Positions 33,955 to 40,780 of a stretch of DNA of 64,000 nt are shown piece by piece. The stretch comes from Flemingiibacterium sp045578725 (GTDB taxonomy: Bacteria > Bacillota > Clostridia > Oscillospirales > CAG-272), in the NCBI GenBank assembly GCA_045578725.1, contig JAZNKS010000086.1, forward strand, positions 11,179-75,178, read 5' to 3'. A program made the position numbers and the translations under genes. A model generated the notes under the pieces. It did no database searches. It saw only the letters and a program-made list of their open reading frames with translations, and had not been told where the DNA came from. The stretch's first letter is position 1. Every line of letters starts with the position of its first letter.

Positions 33955-34905
33955 ATGTGTACAGCTTTATGCTACAGAAGCGGGGACTCCTATTTTGGCA
34001 GAAATCTTGATCTTCACCGGGGATACGGCGAACGGGTCGTCATTACGCCGCGGAATTATGAAATTAAAATGCGATGCGTGATGCCGATCCAAACGCACTA
34101 TGCAATGATCGGTATGGCTGCCGTCGCAGACGGATATCCGCTGTATTATGAAGCAACAAATGAAAAGGGATTAAGTGCGGCCGGCCTGAATTTCCCTCAA
34201 AATGCGGTTTACTGTAGTTTTGATGAAAAAAAGGACAATATTGCCCCCTTTGAGTTCATTCCCTGGATTTTATCGCAATGTACTTGCATCGATGAAGTGA
34301 AAGGGCTTCTCGGACGAATCAATCTGGTCAATATCCGCGTTAACAAGCAGCTTCCGCTGTCACCGCTTCATTGGCTGATCAGTGATAAAGAAACCAGCAT
34401 CGCAGCAGAGCCCTTAAAGGATGGCCTGAAAATATACGACAATCCCTTTGAGATTCTGACCAACAATCCGCCGTTTGAATTTCATCGGATGAATGCCAGC
34501 CACTTTATGGGATTAAGCCCCCATCCGGCCGTATCCGGGTTCCCGAACAGAATACCCATGCAGAATTACAGCCTTGGATTGGGGGCGATCGGCTTGCCCG
34601 GCGATTTTTCGAGCCCATCACGCTTTATCCGGGGATTGTTTGTGAAGGAAAACTCGGTATCGGAGCCGGGAGAAGAAGCAAGGGTAAATCAGTTTTTTCA
34701 CATTCTGCAGTCCGTTGCCATGCCCAAGGGATGCGTCCGGTCAGATCAAGGCCTGCAATATACCCGCTACAGCAGCTGCTGCAATGTCAATCGCGGGATC
34801 TACTATTATACAACCTACGAACAAGCCGAAATCCAATCCATCCATCTGCAGGATGTCGATTTGATGCAATCACAATTATATACCTGCAGCGTCAAAGGAT
34901 TGTAA
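33955..34905 (+). CDS. Choloylglycine hydrolase family protein (bile salt hydrolase/penicillin V acylase type)
   Basis: 316 aa Ntn hydrolase. After removal of Met1 the nucleophile is C2 (MCTALCYRSG). The other catalytic positions of the family are present: R16 and D19 (GRNLDLH), N79 (GLNFPQNA), N170 (ILTNNPPF) and R223 (SPSRFIRG). These enzymes hydrolyse the amide bond of conjugated bile acids, penicillin V or N-acyl amino acids. BSH and PVA activities cannot be told apart safely from this sequence. GGAGG precedes the ATG. Codon use is visibly more AT-rich than its neighbours, and the gene stands alone, so recent transfer is possible. No signal peptide. Confidence 0.92.
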   Translation: MCTALCYRSGDSYFGRNLDLHRGYGERVVITPRNYEIKMRCVMPIQTHYAMIGMAAVADGYPLYYEATNEKGLSAAGLNFPQNAVYCSFDEKKDNIAPFEFIPWILSQCTCIDEVKGLLGRINLVNIRVNKQLPLSPLHWLISDKETSIAAEPLKDGLKIYDNPFEILTNNPPFEFHRMNASHFMGLSPHPAVSGFPNRIPMQNYSLGLGAIGLPGDFSSPSRFIRGLFVKENSVSEPGEEARVNQFFHILQSVAMPKGCVRSDQGLQYTRYSSCCNVNRGIYYYTTYEQAEIQSIHLQDVDLMQSQLYTCSVKGL

Positions 34906-34974
34906 TTGCCGCAGGAAGTGCTGACACAGCCGTCCCGTCCGTATGGCAAAGTCCGCCAAGGGAAAAATCCGACA

Positions 34975-35541
34975 TTACGCCTCCATTCGGATAAGGGAAG
35001 GCATCGTATCGGTCAGATGGCGGGCGGCAAATTCCGGATCGGCGGTCCATAGGCGCACCTCGCTGTGCCGTAAAATCAGCGGCATCCGGGGATGGACATC
35101 GGCGGTGGAGGAATTGGCGGCGGTGGTTAAAATGACAAAGCGGAAGCCGTCCGGATCCGGGCGGAAGAGCCCGGCCAGATACAGCTCCTGCACATCCGGG
35201 AGGCGGAAGCGGAATTTCGTCTTCTGCGGATCCCATTCATAGTAGCCCGTGGTGGGAATCACGCACCGGGATCCCGCAAAGAAGCGGGCGAAGGTCGGCT
35301 TCTCTTTGACCGTTTCGGAGCGGGCATTGATGATGAGCCCCTTGCCCTTGAAGCCCGGGAAGCCCCATCGGCCGGGAAGGGGGCGGATATAGCCCTCCTC
35401 AAAGGCTAAAATCGGCACCGGATCGGTCGGGAAGATCTCGCCCGACTTGAATTCCTCCTTCGGCCAGCGACGTCTGGCGGCGGTATAGATGGTTTTCAGC
35501 TCGTCGCTCTCGTCGGTATTGCCCGTGTACCGTCCGCACAT
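34975..35541 (-). CDS. SRAP-domain protein (YedK/HMCES type, SOS response-associated)
   Basis: 188 aa. The start is set by the family: the protein must begin MCGRYT so that C2 becomes the N-terminal nucleophile. The further active-site residues are N72 (NARSE), E102 (TTGYYEW) and H150 (VHPRMP), matching C2/N75/E105/H160 of E. coli YedK. SRAP proteins form a protective thiazolidine crosslink with abasic sites in single-stranded DNA. It lies downstream of the XRE and ImmA genes on the same strand (54-bp gap from the latter), facing a Y-family polymerase gene, which fits a damage-tolerance module. Confidence 0.95.
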   Translation of the reverse strand: MCGRYTGNTDESDELKTIYTAARRRWPKEEFKSGEIFPTDPVPILAFEEGYIRPLPGRWGFPGFKGKGLIINARSETVKEKPTFARFFAGSRCVIPTTGYYEWDPQKTKFRFRLPDVQELYLAGLFRPDPDGFRFVILTTAANSSTADVHPRMPLILRHSEVRLWTADPEFAARHLTDTMPSLIRMEA

Positions 35542-35595
35542 ATCAATCACCGCGGCTTTCGTATGCGAAAGCCTTCCTTTCATGGGAATGGATAC

Positions 35596-36105
35596 TTATT
35601 TCAGAAACGTGGAATTGTGATCCTGCTTCTTCAGCCGGTAGCCGTTCTGGATCAGGCTGTCCACCTTCAGGGCGACCAGATTGATGTCGGTATAGGTGGC
35701 GGCGGCGATCTGAGCGGCATCCAGCCCCTCCTCGATCAGATCAAGGATGGTTTCACCGTCAAGAAGCAGATCGGCGGCGAAGATATTGGCCTCGTATTCC
35801 AGCCGGCTGGACATTTCGTACAGCATGAATTCCTGCAGGACGGTGTCCTTTGCATATTCGCGGTGGAGCTGATCGTGGCCGAGCTCATGGGCGCAGACGA
35901 TCCGGTTCATCGCCTCGCTGTTTTTTTGATTCAGGATGATGAAGCGGCATCCGTTGATGACGGTGTACATCCCCTTGAGCTGAAAGAGATGGTCGGTGAA
36001 TTTCACCTTCACGCCCAGCTCGTCGGCGATCCGGAAGGGATCCCGCGTATGGTGGCGGCGCAGGATGGCCTGCACCTGTCTTGTAATCGGTTCAAGGCTT
36101 GACAT
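35596..36105 (-). CDS. ImmA/IrrE-family metalloprotease
   Basis: 169 aa zinc protease. HELGH at 73-77 (CAHELGHDQLH) supplies two zinc-binding His and the catalytic Glu. E105 in YEANIFAADLLL is the probable third ligand. Relatives (ImmA of ICEBs1, IrrE/PprI of Deinococcus) cut a partner XRE-type repressor, in Deinococcus after DNA damage. The partner is almost certainly the XRE protein encoded three bases upstream (36109-36552). Same operon as the SRAP gene. Confidence 0.93.
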   Translation of the reverse strand: MSSLEPITRQVQAILRRHHTRDPFRIADELGVKVKFTDHLFQLKGMYTVINGCRFIILNQKNSEAMNRIVCAHELGHDQLHREYAKDTVLQEFMLYEMSSRLEYEANIFAADLLLDGETILDLIEEGLDAAQIAAATYTDINLVALKVDSLIQNGYRLKKQDHNSTFLK

Positions 36106-36108
36106 GGC

Positions 36109-36552
36109 TTATTTTCCGGCTTTCGGCCCGCTCTGCATTCTGTAGGGCTTTGGCTGATAGGATTCCCGGTTTTCCTTTTTTGATTCCCAGTACACCTCAT
36201 TCAGGACCGCCATGATGCCGTCCTTCTCCCGCTGATCCAGCACGGGAGCGCCGGCTCCGCCCGCAAACAGGGCCGCCACGCCGTTGACGAGATTCTCGAT
36301 TTCACGGGCCGCCTCATCGCCGCCCTTTTCATAGGCGCTGACCACATATTGGCCCGATTGGCCGAGCAGCTCTTCCGTTGCAACGCCGAGCGCGTCGGCC
36401 GCGCGGCGGACAAATTCAATGCTCTTGGGGTGCTTCTCGCCGCTCTCCCAGGTCTGGATCGCACGCAGGGAAACGCCGGAGGCTTCGGCAAGCCTTGCCT
36501 GCGAAAGGCCCGCGGCCAGGCGGGCACGCTTCAGATTTTCTGCAAATGACAT
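36109..36552 (-). CDS. XRE-family repressor (probable ImmA substrate)
   Basis: 147 aa. N-terminal helix-turn-helix of the Cro/C1 type (residues 5-65, ARLAAGLSQARLAEASGVSL, IQTWESGEKHPKS) and a C-terminal helical part. Start supported by AGAGGA. Predicted to bind the four 17-bp sites upstream and repress both its own operon (XRE-ImmA-SRAP) and the divergent polymerase gene until cleaved by ImmA. This follows the DdrO/IrrE and ImmR/ImmA models; it is inference here. Confidence 0.93.
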   Translation of the reverse strand: MSFAENLKRARLAAGLSQARLAEASGVSLRAIQTWESGEKHPKSIEFVRRAADALGVATEELLGQSGQYVVSAYEKGGDEAAREIENLVNGVAALFAGGAGAPVLDQREKDGIMAVLNEVYWESKKENRESYQPKPYRMQSGPKAGK

Positions 36553-36575
36553 ACGGTTCCTCTTTCCAAAAGATT

Positions 36576-36687
36576 ACGCACCAAAATGCGCAAAAGGCCT
36601 TGACAAAACGCATGATAGTGTGTATAATAGTATATAGATACGCATAACGGTGTGTGCGCTGATTGCTGACACGCACCAAAGTGCATA
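36576..36687. promoter_or_regulatory. Array of four 17-bp operator-like sites
   Basis: Sites: 36576-36592 ACGCAC-CAAAA-TGCGCA; 36608-36624 ACGCAT-GATAG-TGTGTA; 36640-36656 ACGCAT-AACGG-TGTGTG; 36671-36687 ACGCAC-CAAAG-TGCATA. Together they give ACGCAY-N5-TGYRYR, an imperfect palindrome. Centres are 32, 32 and 31 bp apart, about three helical turns, so all face the same side. Site 2 lies between the -35 and -10 boxes of the rightward promoter; site 4 covers the start of the leftward transcript. Most likely bound by the XRE repressor. Confidence 0.8.
36600..36628 (+). promoter_or_regulatory. Rightward promoter toward the Y-family polymerase gene
   Basis: TTGACA (36600-36605), 17 bp, TATAAT (36623-36628); operator 2 fills the spacer. 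Confidence 0.85.
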
Positions 36688-36690
36688 TTC

Positions 36691-36719
36691 AGTATAGCAC
36701 AGAAAAAGGGATTTGTCAA
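36691..36719 (-). promoter_or_regulatory. Leftward promoter of the XRE-ImmA-SRAP operon
   Basis: Minus-strand TTGACA (36714-36719), 17 bp, TATACT (36691-36696). It faces the rightward promoter, so the first 50 or more bases of the two transcripts are complementary. Confidence 0.85.
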
Positions 36720-36736
36720 GAATCCGGAGAGAAATA

Positions 36737-36855
36737 GCGTGAAAAATACTTTTTCACGCATGGTTTTGTGGCTTTCATGTCTCTTTGAGCCATGATTTTG
36801 CTTCGCAAAACCAGCCCCAATTCCCGAACAAGGAAGCTTTCGCTAACGCGAAAGC
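36737..36855 (+). other. Hairpin-rich leader of the polymerase mRNA
   Basis: Three perfect hairpins: GCGTGAAAAA/TTTTTCACGC (36737-36759), TTTTGC/GCAAAA (36796-36810) and GCTTTCGC/GCGAAAGC (36836-36855). The last ends 13 bases before the chosen ATG. An in-frame extension back to 36785 exists but has no ribosome site and is made largely of these hairpins. Confidence 0.6.
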
Positions 36856-36868
36856 CATGGTGATTAAT

Positions 36869-38116
36869 ATGGAAAACCGAACGATTTTGCATTCGGATCT
36901 CAATAATTTTTACGCATCGGTGGAATGTATGCTGGATCCGTCCCTGCGCGATAAGCCGGTCGCGGTCTGCGGGCGGAGCGAGGAGCGGCACGGCATCGTG
37001 CTGGCCAAGAATTACGCCGCGAAGGCCTTCGGTGTCAAGACCGGCGAAGCGGTCTGGGAGGCAAAGCAGAAATGCCCGCTCCTTGTCACGGTGGATCCGC
37101 ATTACCGGGAATATATGAAATATTCCCGCCTTGTGCGGCAGATTTACTGCGAATACAGCGATCAGGTGGAGGCCTACGGTATGGATGAGAACTGGATCGA
37201 CGTCACCGGCTCCGCCATCTTCGGCGACGGGGAGAAGATCGCCAACGAGATCCGGGAGCGGGTGAAATTCGAGCTGGGGCTGACCGTTTCCGTGGGGGTA
37301 TCCTTCAACAAGATCTTCGCCAAGCTCGGCTCGGACATGAAGAAGCCGGATGCCGTCACCTGCATCACCCGCGAGAATTTCCGGGAGAAGATCTGGCATC
37401 TGCCGGCCACCGAGCTGCTGGGCGTGGGATACGCCACGGGGAAGACACTCCGGCGGTGCGGCATCTCGACCGTCGGCGAGCTGGCAAACTGTCCCGAGGA
37501 GCTGCTTTCGCATCTGATGGGGATTCACGGCATCCGCTTAAAGCGCTTTGCCAATGGGGAGGATACCTCCGCCGTCACAAATCAGGAATATCACGCGCCG
37601 ATCAAATCGGTGGGCAGCGGAATCACCTTTCTGGAGGATCTATGCGGAAATGAGGAGGTCTGGCCGATGATTCTTTCGCTGGCGGACGAGGTGGCCAGAC
37701 GGCTCCGGATCGCCCATAAAAAGGCCGGCGGCGTATCGCTGACGGTCAAATGCAAGGATCTGTCCTGCCGGGAATGGCAGATGCCGCTGGAGCATCCGAC
37801 CAGCCACGCCGTCGAGATCGCCCGGCGTGCCTATGAGCATTTTCTGGAAAATTATCCGTGGATCAAGCCGATCCGCGCGATGACGGTGCGGGCGATCCGG
37901 CTGGGCGATTCGGGGATCGGGGAGCAGATGAGCATCTTTCACAGCTTTGAGCGGATCGCCAAAACCGAGGCGGTGGATCGGACGGTGGATGAGCTGCGGG
38001 CACGCTTCGGCCGGCGGATCATCAAAAGCGCGGCGACGATGCATCTGGATAAAATGCCGCAGCCGGACGACGAGATCGAGCTGAAGATGCCGTCCGGTCT
38101 GCTGACGCTCGCATGA
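36869..38116 (+). CDS. dinB: Y-family DNA polymerase (DinB/UvrX type)
   Basis: About 415 aa, beginning MENRTILHSDLNNFYASVEC. Catalytic carboxylates D10, D106 and E107 (YGMDENWIDVTG) are present and F14 is at the steric-gate position. The fingers, thumb (helix-hairpin-helix GVGYATGKTLRRCGISTVGE) and little-finger domains follow. It copies across damaged bases. GGTGAT lies five bases before this ATG. Expressed from the promoter at 36600, under the predicted XRE operators. The stop overlaps the start of the small partner gene (ATGA). Confidence 0.95.
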   Translation: MENRTILHSDLNNFYASVECMLDPSLRDKPVAVCGRSEERHGIVLAKNYAAKAFGVKTGEAVWEAKQKCPLLVTVDPHYREYMKYSRLVRQIYCEYSDQVEAYGMDENWIDVTGSAIFGDGEKIANEIRERVKFELGLTVSVGVSFNKIFAKLGSDMKKPDAVTCITRENFREKIWHLPATELLGVGYATGKTLRRCGISTVGELANCPEELLSHLMGIHGIRLKRFANGEDTSAVTNQEYHAPIKSVGSGITFLEDLCGNEEVWPMILSLADEVARRLRIAHKKAGGVSLTVKCKDLSCREWQMPLEHPTSHAVEIARRAYEHFLENYPWIKPIRAMTVRAIRLGDSGIGEQMSIFHSFERIAKTEAVDRTVDELRARFGRRIIKSAATMHLDKMPQPDDEIELKMPSGLLTLA

Positions 38117-38130
38117 GGGAGGGAAGCGGT

Positions 38131-38373
38131 ATGGCAAGGAAGGTTTATGTATCCATCAACGCAGATTTCACGGCGGAGGGGATCATCCGCCCGCGGATTT
38201 TGACCTGGACGGACGGTCAGCGCTATGAAATCACGCGGATTCTGCAGATTGTGCGGGCGGCCTCCACCAAGGTCGGCGGATGCGGGATCCGGTACACGGT
38301 CATCATCGAGGGGCGGGAGCGGTATCTCTTCCGCGACGAGGACAAATGGTTTGTAGAGGCAAAGGATGTGTGA
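38131..38373 (+). CDS. Small conserved partner protein of the Y-family polymerase
   Basis: 80 aa (86 if the overlapping ATG at 38113 is used). GAGGGAGG before 38131 favours the shorter form. Beta-rich: VYVSINADFTAEGIIRPRIL, WTDGQRYEITRIL, GGCGIRYTVIIEGRERYLFR, DKWFVEAK. Similar small proteins follow Y-family polymerase genes in many Clostridia, and DUF6504 plays the same positional role in Actinobacteria. Co-translation with the polymerase suggests an accessory or regulatory subunit. No biochemical role is known to me. Confidence 0.75.
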   Translation: MARKVYVSINADFTAEGIIRPRILTWTDGQRYEITRILQIVRAASTKVGGCGIRYTVIIEGRERYLFRDEDKWFVEAKDV

Positions 38374-38431
38374 GCGGGATCCGGAAAAAAGCCCCCGGTC
38401 TTTCGTGGGAAAGACCGGGGCTCGGGTCGGA

Positions 38432-38680
38432 TTATTCGTCGTTTGCCGGTTCCTTTGGGGAATCGGTGCAGGAGGGGCAGGAACTTCCGCAGGAGGAGCA
38501 GTCAGAACAGGTGGAGCAGGAGGTTCCCCCACAGGTGTGCCGGGCCGCCTTGGCGCTCGGACAGGTTTTGGCATGGGGGCAGCCGATGCAGGTGACGCCC
38601 CGCTTCTTTTCGTGGATGAGATAGGCGATGGCCAGTCCCGCGATGAGCAGGATGGCAAGGATGGCGATGATGTTTGTCAT
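38432..38680 (-). CDS. FeoB-associated Cys-rich membrane protein
   Basis: 82 aa. One N-terminal membrane helix (about 4-22, IIAILAILLIAGLAIAYLIH) then a cytoplasmic Cys-rich tail with ten or so Cys (CIGCPHAKTC, TCGGTSCSTCSDCSSCGSSC). This is the pattern of the small proteins encoded after feoB in Clostridia, thought to handle ferrous iron. Here no feoB is present between it and feoA. No clear ribosome site; a GC-rich, G-run region precedes it. Confidence 0.85.
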   Translation of the reverse strand: MTNIIAILAILLIAGLAIAYLIHEKKRGVTCIGCPHAKTCPSAKAARHTCGGTSCSTCSDCSSCGSSCPSCTDSPKEPANDE

Positions 38681-38723
38681 AATTTTGATTGGGGGGCGCG
38701 GGGGGAGCGCGCCCGGCAGGCTG

Positions 38724-38741
38724 GGTTAGCGATCGCTAACC
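38724..38741. promoter_or_regulatory. GGTTAG-N6-CTAACC box A (metal-regulator-like palindrome)
   Basis: GGTTAGCGATCGCTAACC, a perfect 18-bp palindrome between feoA and the Cys-rich gene. Same half-sites as the boxes upstream of feoA at 39084-39101 and (weaker) 39050-39067. Confidence 0.65.
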
Positions 38742-38750
38742 GGTCGGCTG

Positions 38751-38780
38751 AAAAAAGACAATCCGAGGATTGCTCTTTTC
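38751..38780 (-). terminator. Weak terminator-like hairpin after feoA
   Basis: Minus-strand CAATCC/GGATTG then TCTTTTTT, a few bases past the feoA stop codon. The stem is short. Confidence 0.4.
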
Positions 38781-38786
38781 ACGGAT

Positions 38787-38999
38787 TCAGATGATGATGG
38801 CCTCGGCCAGCGGATTGTCGATGCTGTAGCGGCCATCCTTGATGGATACGGTGCATCCGCCGCGGCGGCGCGCGATGACGGTGATGGTCTCGCCGCTGTA
38901 GCAGCCGAGCGAGAAGAGGAACGCATTCAGCTCCTCATCCTCCGTGCGGATTTCCTTGATTGTATATTCGATGCCTTCTTCGGCTTCCTTCAGATTCAT
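38787..38999 (-). CDS. feoA: Ferrous iron transport protein A (FeoA domain)
   Basis: 70 aa SH3-like FeoA: FLFSLGCYSGETITVIARRR and VSIKDGRYSIDNPLAEAIII. FeoA normally supports the FeoB ferrous-iron permease; feoB is missing from this locus. It has a consensus promoter with a GGTTAG/CTAACC palindrome next to the -10 box, so it is probably iron-regulated. Confidence 0.92.
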   Translation of the reverse strand: MNLKEAEEGIEYTIKEIRTEDEELNAFLFSLGCYSGETITVIARRRGGCTVSIKDGRYSIDNPLAEAIII

Positions 39000-39049
39000 G
39001 ATGCAGGCTTCCTTTCCGCCGTCACGGACGGGTAATGGTTCTCCCGGTG

Positions 39050-39136
39050 AATTAGCGGCGACTAACCGCAGGCCGGAAAGAACGGTTAGCCTTCACTAAC
39101 CATTATTATTATAGCACGCGGAGCCAATTTTGTCAA
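39050..39136 (-). promoter_or_regulatory. feoA promoter with two GGTTAG/CTAACC boxes
   Basis: Minus-strand TTGACA (39131-39136), 17 bp, TATAAT (39108-39113). Box C, GGTTAG-CCTTCA-CTAACC (39084-39101), covers the transcription start. Box B, TTAG-CGGCGA-CTAACC (39052-39067), lies 34 bp further in. The half-sites resemble those of DtxR/IdeR-type iron repressors. The remaining 100 bp to metF hold only the metF promoter. Confidence 0.75.
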
Positions 39137-39237
39137 GGGCGGGGAAGCAAAAAGATAAAGATCGCTCATTTTTACAAAAGCGGATGCCGGTCGGTGGGAT
39201 GGCTTGTGCATTTCTGTATTTTTTCTGCCCGGGACGA

Positions 39238-39266
39238 TTGACAGGGGAGGACAGGTGTGGTATAAT
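39238..39266 (+). promoter_or_regulatory. Promoter of the metF operon
   Basis: TTGACA, 17 bp, TATAAT with extended TGG. The leader is only about 30 nt, so there is no room for a SAM riboswitch. Confidence 0.9.
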
Positions 39267-39302
39267 GATAGATGATTCTAAAGAAAATAAAGGAATGATA
39301 AC

Positions 39303-40181
39303 GTGAAAATATCCGAAATTCTGCGGAGCCAAAAGCTCGCTCTCTCCTTTGAAGTATTCCCGCCCAAGACCGAATCCGGCTTTGAAAGCGTGAAGAGCGC
39401 CACCGAGGAGATCGCCGCCCTTCGTCCCTCCTTCATGAGCGTGACGTACGGAGCCGGCGGAGGTACCTCCCGCTACACCCTCGACATCGCCAAAAACATC
39501 CGCGAGCGCTATCAGGTTCCGACCCTCGCGCATCTGACCTGCGTGTCCTCGACCCGCGAAACCGTGAAAGAGAAGATCCGTGCCATTGAGGAGGCGGGCC
39601 TTGTGAATGTCATGGCCCTGCGCGGCGATATTCCGGCCTCCCTTGAGGGCGCCGACCGGAGCGGCTGGGATTACCGCCACGCCATCGATCTGATTCATGA
39701 ACTGAAGGAATCCGGCCGCGATTTCTGCATCGGCGGTGCCTGCTATCCGGAGATTCATCCCGAGAGCGAAAATCAGCGGGAGGACATCCGCTGTCTGAAG
39801 GAAAAGGTGGATGCGGGCTGTGATTTTCTGACCACGCAGATGTTTTTTGACAACAATCTGCTCTACAATTTCCTCTACAAAATCCGCGAGGCCGGCATCA
39901 CGGTGCCGATTATCCCCGGCATTATGCCGATCACAAATGCCAATCAGATCGAGCGGGCGATCAAGCTGTCCGGCTCGTTCATGCCCACCCGCTTCAAGAG
40001 CCTGGTGGACCGCTTCGGCTCGGATCCCGAGGCCATGAAGCAGGCGGGAATCGCCTACGCAACCGACCAGATCATCGATCTGTACGCCAATGGCATCACC
40101 AATGTGCACGTCTATTCGATGAACAAGCCGGATGTGGCCGCCAAAATCCAGAGCAATCTCTCGGCTATCATCGGAAAATGA
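39303..40181 (+). CDS. metF: 5,10-methylenetetrahydrofolate reductase
   Basis: 292 aa TIM-barrel flavoprotein. SFEVFPPKTESGFESV (catalytic Glu in FEVFPPK), SVTYGAGGGT, HLTCVSSTRE, NVMALRGDIP and TQMFFDNNL are family motifs. It makes 5-methyl-THF, the methyl donor for MetH encoded two genes downstream. GTG start preceded by AAGGA. Overlaps the next gene by 4 nt (ATGA). Confidence 0.97.
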   Translation: MKISEILRSQKLALSFEVFPPKTESGFESVKSATEEIAALRPSFMSVTYGAGGGTSRYTLDIAKNIRERYQVPTLAHLTCVSSTRETVKEKIRAIEEAGLVNVMALRGDIPASLEGADRSGWDYRHAIDLIHELKESGRDFCIGGACYPEIHPESENQREDIRCLKEKVDAGCDFLTTQMFFDNNLLYNFLYKIREAGITVPIIPGIMPITNANQIERAIKLSGSFMPTRFKSLVDRFGSDPEAMKQAGIAYATDQIIDLYANGITNVHVYSMNKPDVAAKIQSNLSAIIGK

Positions 40182-40780
40182 GCACACCGTCGGTCTTGAC
40201 CGGGCATCTGAATCCGCCGCCCTTTGATGTGCGCGAGGCGCTCCGCTATGCAGGCGTTCGCGGTGAGGACGGAGGCGAAATCCCGGCCATGCTTGAGGAT
40301 TGCTGGCAGAATGTCCGGGATCGGCTGCTGTATCGGGTCTGCCATCTGACCCTGCCGCTGAAAATTACAGGCAATCGGTGCGATTTCGGCCTTACGGTGC
40401 TTACATCCGGATCGCTCGCCCGCCATCTCTTGGGATGCGATCGCGCCCTGATCTTTGCTGCTACCGCAGGGCCGGCCATTGACAGGCAGATTGCCGCATC
40501 CCGGCTTTCGCCCGTGCGGGCATTGCTCTATCAGGCGATCGGCACGGAGCGGATTGAAGCGCTCTGCGATGCCTTCTGTGACAGTCTCGGCGAAGGGGCA
40601 AAATCCCGCTTCAGTCCGGGGTACGGGGATCTGCCGCTTTCGGCGCAGAGGGAGATTTTCCGTCTGCTGGATCCCTCAAGACGGATCGGACTCAGTCTTA
40701 GTGACAGCCTGCTGATGTCGCCCACCAAATCGGTGACGGCCATCGTCGGGCTTTGTAAGAACGAAAAGGAAGTATTATGA
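40178..40780 (+). CDS. Stand-alone methionine synthase activation-domain protein
   Basis: 200 aa. Matches the C-terminal reactivation domain of cobalamin-dependent methionine synthase: RFSPGYGDLPLSAQREIFRL and SDSLLMSPTKSVTAIVG (SAM-binding and fold motifs). The MetH encoded next lacks this domain, so this protein probably acts in trans to remethylate oxidised cobalamin with SAM. Overlaps metF and metH by 4 nt on each side, so the three are translationally coupled. Confidence 0.9.
   Translation: MSTPSVLTGHLNPPPFDVREALRYAGVRGEDGGEIPAMLEDCWQNVRDRLLYRVCHLTLPLKITGNRCDFGLTVLTSGSLARHLLGCDRALIFAATAGPAIDRQIAASRLSPVRALLYQAIGTERIEALCDAFCDSLGEGAKSRFSPGYGDLPLSAQREIFRLLDPSRRIGLSLSDSLLMSPTKSVTAIVGLCKNEKEVL

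Noticed and set aside
35542..35583. Longer SRAP start at 35583
   Set aside because: The nucleophilic Cys must be residue 2 (MCGRYT), so the 14 extra residues would inactivate the protein.
36857..36868. ATG at 36857 as polymerase start
   Set aside because: It directly follows the third hairpin and has no ribosome site; the ATG at 36869 has GGTGAT at the right distance and gives the normal family N-terminus.
39000..39302. SAM riboswitch or S-box before metF
   Set aside because: The promoter lies only about 35 bp before the start codon, leaving no room; no S-box sequence is visible.
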